Assembly: GCA_036186865.1 (NCBI GenBank)
Contig: AP025055.1
Span: forward strand, 23,686,439-23,750,438
DNA: 64,000 bases
Direction of reading: 5' to 3'
DNA from: Eustoma russellianum
Taxonomy: Eukaryota; Streptophyta; Magnoliopsida; Gentianales; Gentianaceae
In this document: positions 59,395 to 64,000 of the stretch, one piece after another
Position numbering within the stretch: the first letter of the stretch is position 1
Layout of the letters: each line of letters starts with the position of its first letter
Program-made: the position numbers and the translations under genes
Notes under the pieces: model-generated
Seen by the model: the letters and a program-made list of their open reading frames with translations, nothing else
Database searches by the model: none
Told to the model about the DNA's origin: nothing

Positions 59395-60440
59395 AATGTG
59401 AATTTATGCATAGACGTTTAGGACACATTGGCATTTCCACACTAGAAAAACATCAACGAAAGAACCTAGTACGAGGACTGCCTACGCTTGATTTAGACAA
59501 CTTTCAGTTGCGTGAATCTTGCATAAAAGGCAAACAACACGTGAGTCACTTAAGCCGAAAAATGAATAAGCACGACTAAAATATTAGAACTATTGCATAT
59601 AGATTTGTTGGTCCTAGTCGCACTACAAGCCTTGGGAGAGCGTCACTATGCATGCGTAATTGTTGATGACTTTTCTCGTTATACTGGGACTTTATTTCTT
59701 GCACATAAGGATGATAGCGCCGTTGAGATTGCTAAATTAATTAAACAACTTGAAAATCAATACGGTGTAAATGTAAAAGGATAAGAAGTGATAGAGGCGG
59801 TGAGTTTTGAAAACAAAGAGATGATTTCGTTTTGTGAAGAGAAAAGGACTAAACATGAGTTTTCGCCACCTAGAACTCCACAACTAAATGGATGTAGTAG
59901 AAGAAAGAATCGGACATTACAAGAAATCACTAGAACTATGCTTTGTGAAAATAAATTGCCTAGATTTCTATGGACGGAAGCCGTAAATTGTGCATGCTAT
60001 ATTGTAAATCGCCTATCTATAAGAAAGAAAAATAAACAAGATGCCTTATGAGATTTTTGAATGATCGCATGCCTAAGATTGACTATTTTCGTGTGTTTGG
60101 ATGCAAATGTTTTTGTCTTGAATACAAAAGATAATCTAGATAATTTGAATCCAAATCAATTGAGTGCATTTTTTGTTGGATATTCTATAAATTCAATGGA
60201 ATATAGATGTTATGATCCTCCTCACTAGACAAATTATAGAATCTATTCATGTTAAATTCAATGAATTTGGTGAGATTGATAAAGATAAGGAATATGACGA
60301 TGATTTTGAATTGAAACCCGTTTTGAATGAAGATGATGATTCTTTTGATATGCATGATATGAATGACACCTAGAAGTGCATGATCACATAGAAATGCATG
60401 ATAACTTAGAAAATAATCAACCAAGATGGCATAGAGATCA
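59395..60440 (+). pseudogene. C element integrase, frameshifted
   Basis: The pre-integrase zinc region begins FMHRRLGHIGISTLEKHQ at 59404; after a one-base shift near 59460 it continues LVRGLPTLDLDNFQL and ESCIKGKQ. The core domain follows from 59593: HIDLL, then YACVIVDDFSRYTGTLFLAH, where the first catalytic Asp lies, and FSPPRTPQLNGCSRRKNRTL near 59870, where the family usually has NG..ERKNRT. The second Glu is therefore altered (Ser/Arg in place of Glu region). The C-terminal part continues to about 60290 (VFGCKCF-like and ESIHVKFNEFGEID). Non-functional. Confidence 0.88.
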
Positions 60441-60639
60441 CCCACATGATCTCATCATAGCGACCTTCACTTCACGGTGTGCGACCACGTAGAAGATTCA
60501 CATCGGACGAAATAATGAATTTCATGCTATGATTTCTGAAATTGAACCCAAAAATGTGCATGATGCTTTGAGTGATTCTTCTTGGATTGATGCCTATGCA
60601 TGACGAACTTAATCAATTCGTTAGAAACTGACTGTATGG

Positions 60640-61430
60640 GATTTAGTGCCACGACCACAAGTAAACTATTAATAGGCACAAAGTGGGTGTTTAGGCATAA
60701 AATGAATGAGAAGGAAAGGTTGTTAGGAATAAAGCGAGACTTGTAGCACAAGGATATAATCAAGAAGGAAGGAATTGACTACGATGAAACTTTGTCACCG
60801 TAGCACGATCTAGAAGCTATACGACTATTACTTGCTATTGCTTGCATGAAAGATTTCAAATTATATCAAATGGACGTGCAAAAGTGCTTTCTAAACGGAT
60901 TATATACAAGAAGAAGTATACGTGAAGCAACACCCGAGTTTGAAGATTTGAAACATCCCGATCACGTGTACAAACTAAAGAAGGCACTTATAGGCCTAAA
61001 GCAAGCACCAAGAGCATGTTATGATCGTTTTGCTACTTTCCTTTTAGAAAATAATTTTAAACGTTGGTACTATAGATAGTACACTATTTTTGAAACAAGA
61101 AAAACAGATTTACTTACTTATTCAAATCTACGTAGATGATATATTTTCGGCTCTACCTCACTAGACTTGTTAAAGAATTTTGAAAAATTGCATGAAATCT
61201 GAATTTGAAATGTCTATGGTTGGTGAACTTAATTATTTTCTTGGCTTGCAGATTAAGCAAACGAGTAAAGGAATTCATATAAGCCAAGCAAAATATGTTA
61301 ATTACATGATCAAAAAGTTTAATTTTGACAAATTTAAAACCATCCCCCACCCCTATGAGTGTCACTACTATATAGACAAAGACGAACTGGTAAAGACGTT
61401 GATAATGGATTATATCAATCTATGATAGGT
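60640..61430 (+). pseudogene. C element reverse transcriptase, frameshifted
   Basis: Copia RT in pieces: GTKWVFRHKMNE near 60685, YDETLSP near 60780, LYQMDVQKCFLNGLY at about 60862 (first catalytic Asp kept), LKKALIGLKQAPRACYDRF at about 60975, and the catalytic YVDD at 61129-61140. The end reads GELNYFLGLQIKQTSKGIHI (61216-61280). Stops at 61078, 61163 and elsewhere break it. Confidence 0.9.
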
Positions 61431-62065
61431 TCTTTGCTATATTTAACTGCTAGTAGGCCTGACATCATTGTTTAGTGTATGCATGTGTGCACGTTTTCAA
61501 AGTCAACCTAAGTGTCACACTTCAATGCATAAAAGAATATCCGTTATATTAAGCACACGCCCACCTTAGGAAATTTGGTACAATAAGGATTCTACATTTG
61601 ATCTTACATGCTTACACTGATGCAGACTATGGTGGCTGCAAAATAGATAGAAAACAGGCACGAGCGGAACTTGCCAATTTATAGGAAATTCCCTTATTTC
61701 ATGGTTTTCCAAAAAGCAAAGCAAGTGTTGCTTTGTCCACTACTGAGGCTGAGTACATGGCTCTTAGCCTTTGCTGCACACAGTTGTGATGGATTAAAAC
61801 AACAACTTTCGGATTTTGGAATTACCATAAATAAAATTCCTATATATTGTGATAGTATGAGTGCTAATAAATTTGTCTAAGAACCCCGTGTTACATTTAC
61901 TAAGGCTAAGATATAGAAGTACGCTATCACTTTTCTTCGTGATCACGTTAACAATGGTAATATTGTCATAGATCATGTGACGACAGAATCACAAGTAGCG
62001 GATATCTTTACAAGGCCTTAAATCAAGCCACATATGAATCTCTTCGCTTCTAAATTAGGCATGAT
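61431..62065 (+). pseudogene. C element RNase H, frameshifted
   Basis: YLTASRPDII at about 61440, TPTLGNLV near 61560, a short break, then a stretch near 61700-61790 corresponding to the usual SWFSKKQ...LSTTEAEYMAL pattern, QQLSDFGI near 61803 and a C-terminal DHVTTESQVADIFTRP (about 61972). Several single-base shifts separate these. Last domain of copia pol; no further ORF after it. Confidence 0.88.
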
Positions 62066-62311
62066 TCCCGTTGATATGATTTGATTTACTTTCCTTTTTG
62101 ACAGGAATCTTTTGATTTACTTTCCAAAATAAAGGGGGAGAGAAAAGCATGATTTAAGGGGGAGAGAGACACTGATTGATCTTAATTGCACAAATCAAGG
62201 GGGAGCCGGATTTGAAATTCGAAATTCAAATTTCAAATTTGCATTCAAGGGGGAGAGATAGCATTTAAATCATGTACACAAGTTATTTTGAAATCATCAA
62301 AAGGAGGAGAT
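62066..62311 (+). promoter_or_regulatory. C element 3' region with repeated purine tracts and polypurine tract
   Basis: AAGGGGGAG-type tracts at about 62132, 62156, 62199 and 62248 precede the polypurine tract AAAAGGAGGAGAT (62299-62311) next to the 3' LTR. Confidence 0.75.
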
Positions 62312-64000
62312 TGTAAGAGATAAGGGGTTTGAGTGATTTCAAAATACGTAACTCAAATATATATATAAACGTGTATATGAATGCATGATATCTTGTCAGT
62401 ACTTGCCTTATTTTCGCTTATATTATGTTGCCGTACTAACGAGCCATGAGCATTAAAGCTTACATCATATGGCAAACCTTTGTTGTGTTATATCTATTTT
62501 CAGGTGCCACCATTAATGAATACAACTAGTTCATTAAGTGAAGTATAGTTTAATAAACTAAGTAGTTCATTAAAGGCAAGCTACATTTGGAAAAGGCACA
62601 AATGCACAAGGCTAAGGAAGGAAAGTCTTCTCCTCCTCCCATCCTTTAATGCACACGCATATACACATATATATCACATATATTTTCAGATTTTTTTAAT
62701 AAAGGCAACATACACATGTATTCCAACGTACTACCCGACACACGTTATATATTTTACGTACGTATGTTAACGTCACACCACTATACTTAACTCATATTTA
62801 TGAGTATATTCAGGTCTATTCATATGATATAAGATAATGGTGATGAAAAATTAATACGACACGATAAAAGGTTCTAAACCGAAATTTGTCGTATCAGACG
62901 AATACCGAAACATTCGCCAACGTGTCACGTACTTGCCATAAATAAATGGCCAGCCATATACATCAAAATGTGATGTAAATTTCGTGCACATGACCTAATA
63001 ATCAGCCAAAAATACTTTTCCATGTTAGCACACACAAATTACTCCACATTAAGGCCAAAATGTGAAGATTCCAAGTTTAATTTTGTCAATGCTAATGGGA
63101 CCCACTTTAAACAGCCAAGTGCTGAGATTTAAGTACATATTATATATATTATGTATAACATAATATATATATACATGTGCAAAAGTTGGAATATAAATTA
63201 GAGAAAAATCGGGTAATCGATAAATATCGAAAATTCGGTTTTCTACGCACATAACATGGAACGTTTTTCTTGTACATCATGTGACACGTATCTAGACACT
63301 TTTTACATATGATATACATCTTAAAGTGTTGTAGAAAATTAAATTAAGGGCTGATTGGAATATTACATGTGTGTATTATAAATGTACACTATTTTACAAA
63401 GTTAGCAAAAATAAATTTCAGCACATGTATACATATCATCCAACGTCACATACAGCTGATTTGGAGCACATGTGGAGCTTTGTTAGCATATTTATTGGTC
63501 AAAGATCAATCATATAATGTTGGTAAATTGAAGAGAGAAGCTACAAATGGTCAGAATTCAAGGTATATCTCTCTTATGTCACATGCTGAAAATTTCAGCA
63601 TACTACACACAAGCTGGCCAATTTTTAGGTCTTTAATGTGACATATTTTGTCATCTTTTTTAGGTGATTGATTAGAAGAAGATATGGTAAGGTTTTGAAT
63701 ATTATTTAAAATAAATAAATGGTGATATTCTACATATCACATGCTGAAAATTTTTCAGCATGTGTACAAGGTATATGGCCGAATTCTTAAGCCTATTTGT
63801 GTCTGAATTCATTTCTTAGTTGGTAGCAATACTTACCATAAATTCTTCATTCATTTTTATGATGAAAATTCAAAGAAAAATGGTAATGATTTGAACTTTA
63901 TCCCCATGATGCACATGCTGAAAATTCAGCATGGCAAGACACCCTTAATGGCCGAAATTCTAACTTGAATAGGAAGGATTTCTTTGTCTTGCAATTTATG
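62312..64000 (+). repeat. C element (plus) 3' LTR, first 1.7 kb
   Basis: TGTAAGAGATAAGG onward; aligns with 54439-56130 with many small indels. Palindromes at about 63581, 63739 and 63912. The window ends before the remaining 1.3 kb. Confidence 0.92.

Larger units (their letters stand above)
54439..64000 (+). mobile_element. Ty1/copia C element, plus strand (3' LTR runs out of window)
   Basis: 5' LTR 54439-57460, primer site 57463, interior 57461-62311 (4.85 kb), 3' LTR from 62312, of which 1689 bp are in the window. The coding order gag, protease, integrase, RT, RNase H is that of Ty1/copia. A long gag with a coiled coil and several AAGGGGGAG tracts before the 3' LTR suggest the SIRE/Maximus lineage, but no envelope-like ORF follows RNase H. 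Coding is frameshifted throughout and the LTRs have drifted by many indels, so it is an older insertion than the minus-strand C element. Confidence 0.93.

Noticed and set aside
54439..62311. Envelope-like ORF of a SIRE-type copia element
   Set aside because: Only about 250 bp lie between the RNase H end and the 3' LTR; no ORF is there.

Overview
The window reads as nuclear DNA of a flowering plant with a large, repeat-filled genome. The evidence is a plant-type L1 LINE with a C-terminal RNase H, Ty3/gypsy chromovirus integrase with a chromodomain, Ty1/copia elements with 3 kb LTRs, tRNA-iMet primer sites (TGGTATCAGAGC), AT-rich composition and two 10-N scaffold gaps. I see no host gene, rRNA gene, tRNA gene, CRISPR array or bacterial operon. 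Essentially every kilobase can be assigned, some parts weakly, to transposable elements nested in one another. Family names used below: G is a Ty3/gypsy family with 3.7-4.6 kb LTRs that start TGTTGTACCC and end GCGCTACA. C is a Ty1/copia family with about 3.05 kb LTRs that start TGTAGAGA or similar and end GATCCTACA. N is a non-autonomous gypsy-like element with 1.3 kb LTRs.

Left part. 1-9583 is the 3' portion of a plus-strand G LTR, split by a full-length LINE (1544-7711, 19-bp target duplication) with an intact ORF1 and a broken ORF2. 9584-11188 is a C LTR fragment cut at both ends. 11189-11376 is a G leader on the minus strand with its primer site, followed by a minus-strand G LTR (11377-21013). 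That LTR is interrupted by element N (12533-18461, target duplication AATAT). N has a long unassigned ORF of 367 codons upstream of its 3' LTR. 21014-24968 holds older, decayed LTR pieces and a decayed gypsy leader.

Right part. A minus-strand G element has its 3' LTR at 24969-52932 and a broken integrase/chromodomain region at 52949-54438. Inside its LTR sits a solo G LTR (27304-51384, duplication CTTAT). Inside the solo LTR sit two younger insertions: a minus-strand C element (27390-36072, duplication AACTT) with only 1.3 kb of internal DNA, and a plus-strand LARD-like G element (37331-48311) with two nearly identical 4.6 kb LTRs around 1.8 kb of non-coding DNA. A plus-strand C element (54439 to beyond 64000) is inserted in the G integrase region. 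It keeps recognisable gag, protease, integrase, RT and RNase H, all frameshifted.

No pol gene here is intact, so the younger non-autonomous elements would have had to use proteins from copies elsewhere. The most unusual signals are non-coding: tandem hairpin units in G LTRs whose two arms co-vary, a regular 189-bp tandem repeat in the same LTRs, repeated near-perfect palindromes in C LTRs, and the long unassigned ORF of element N.
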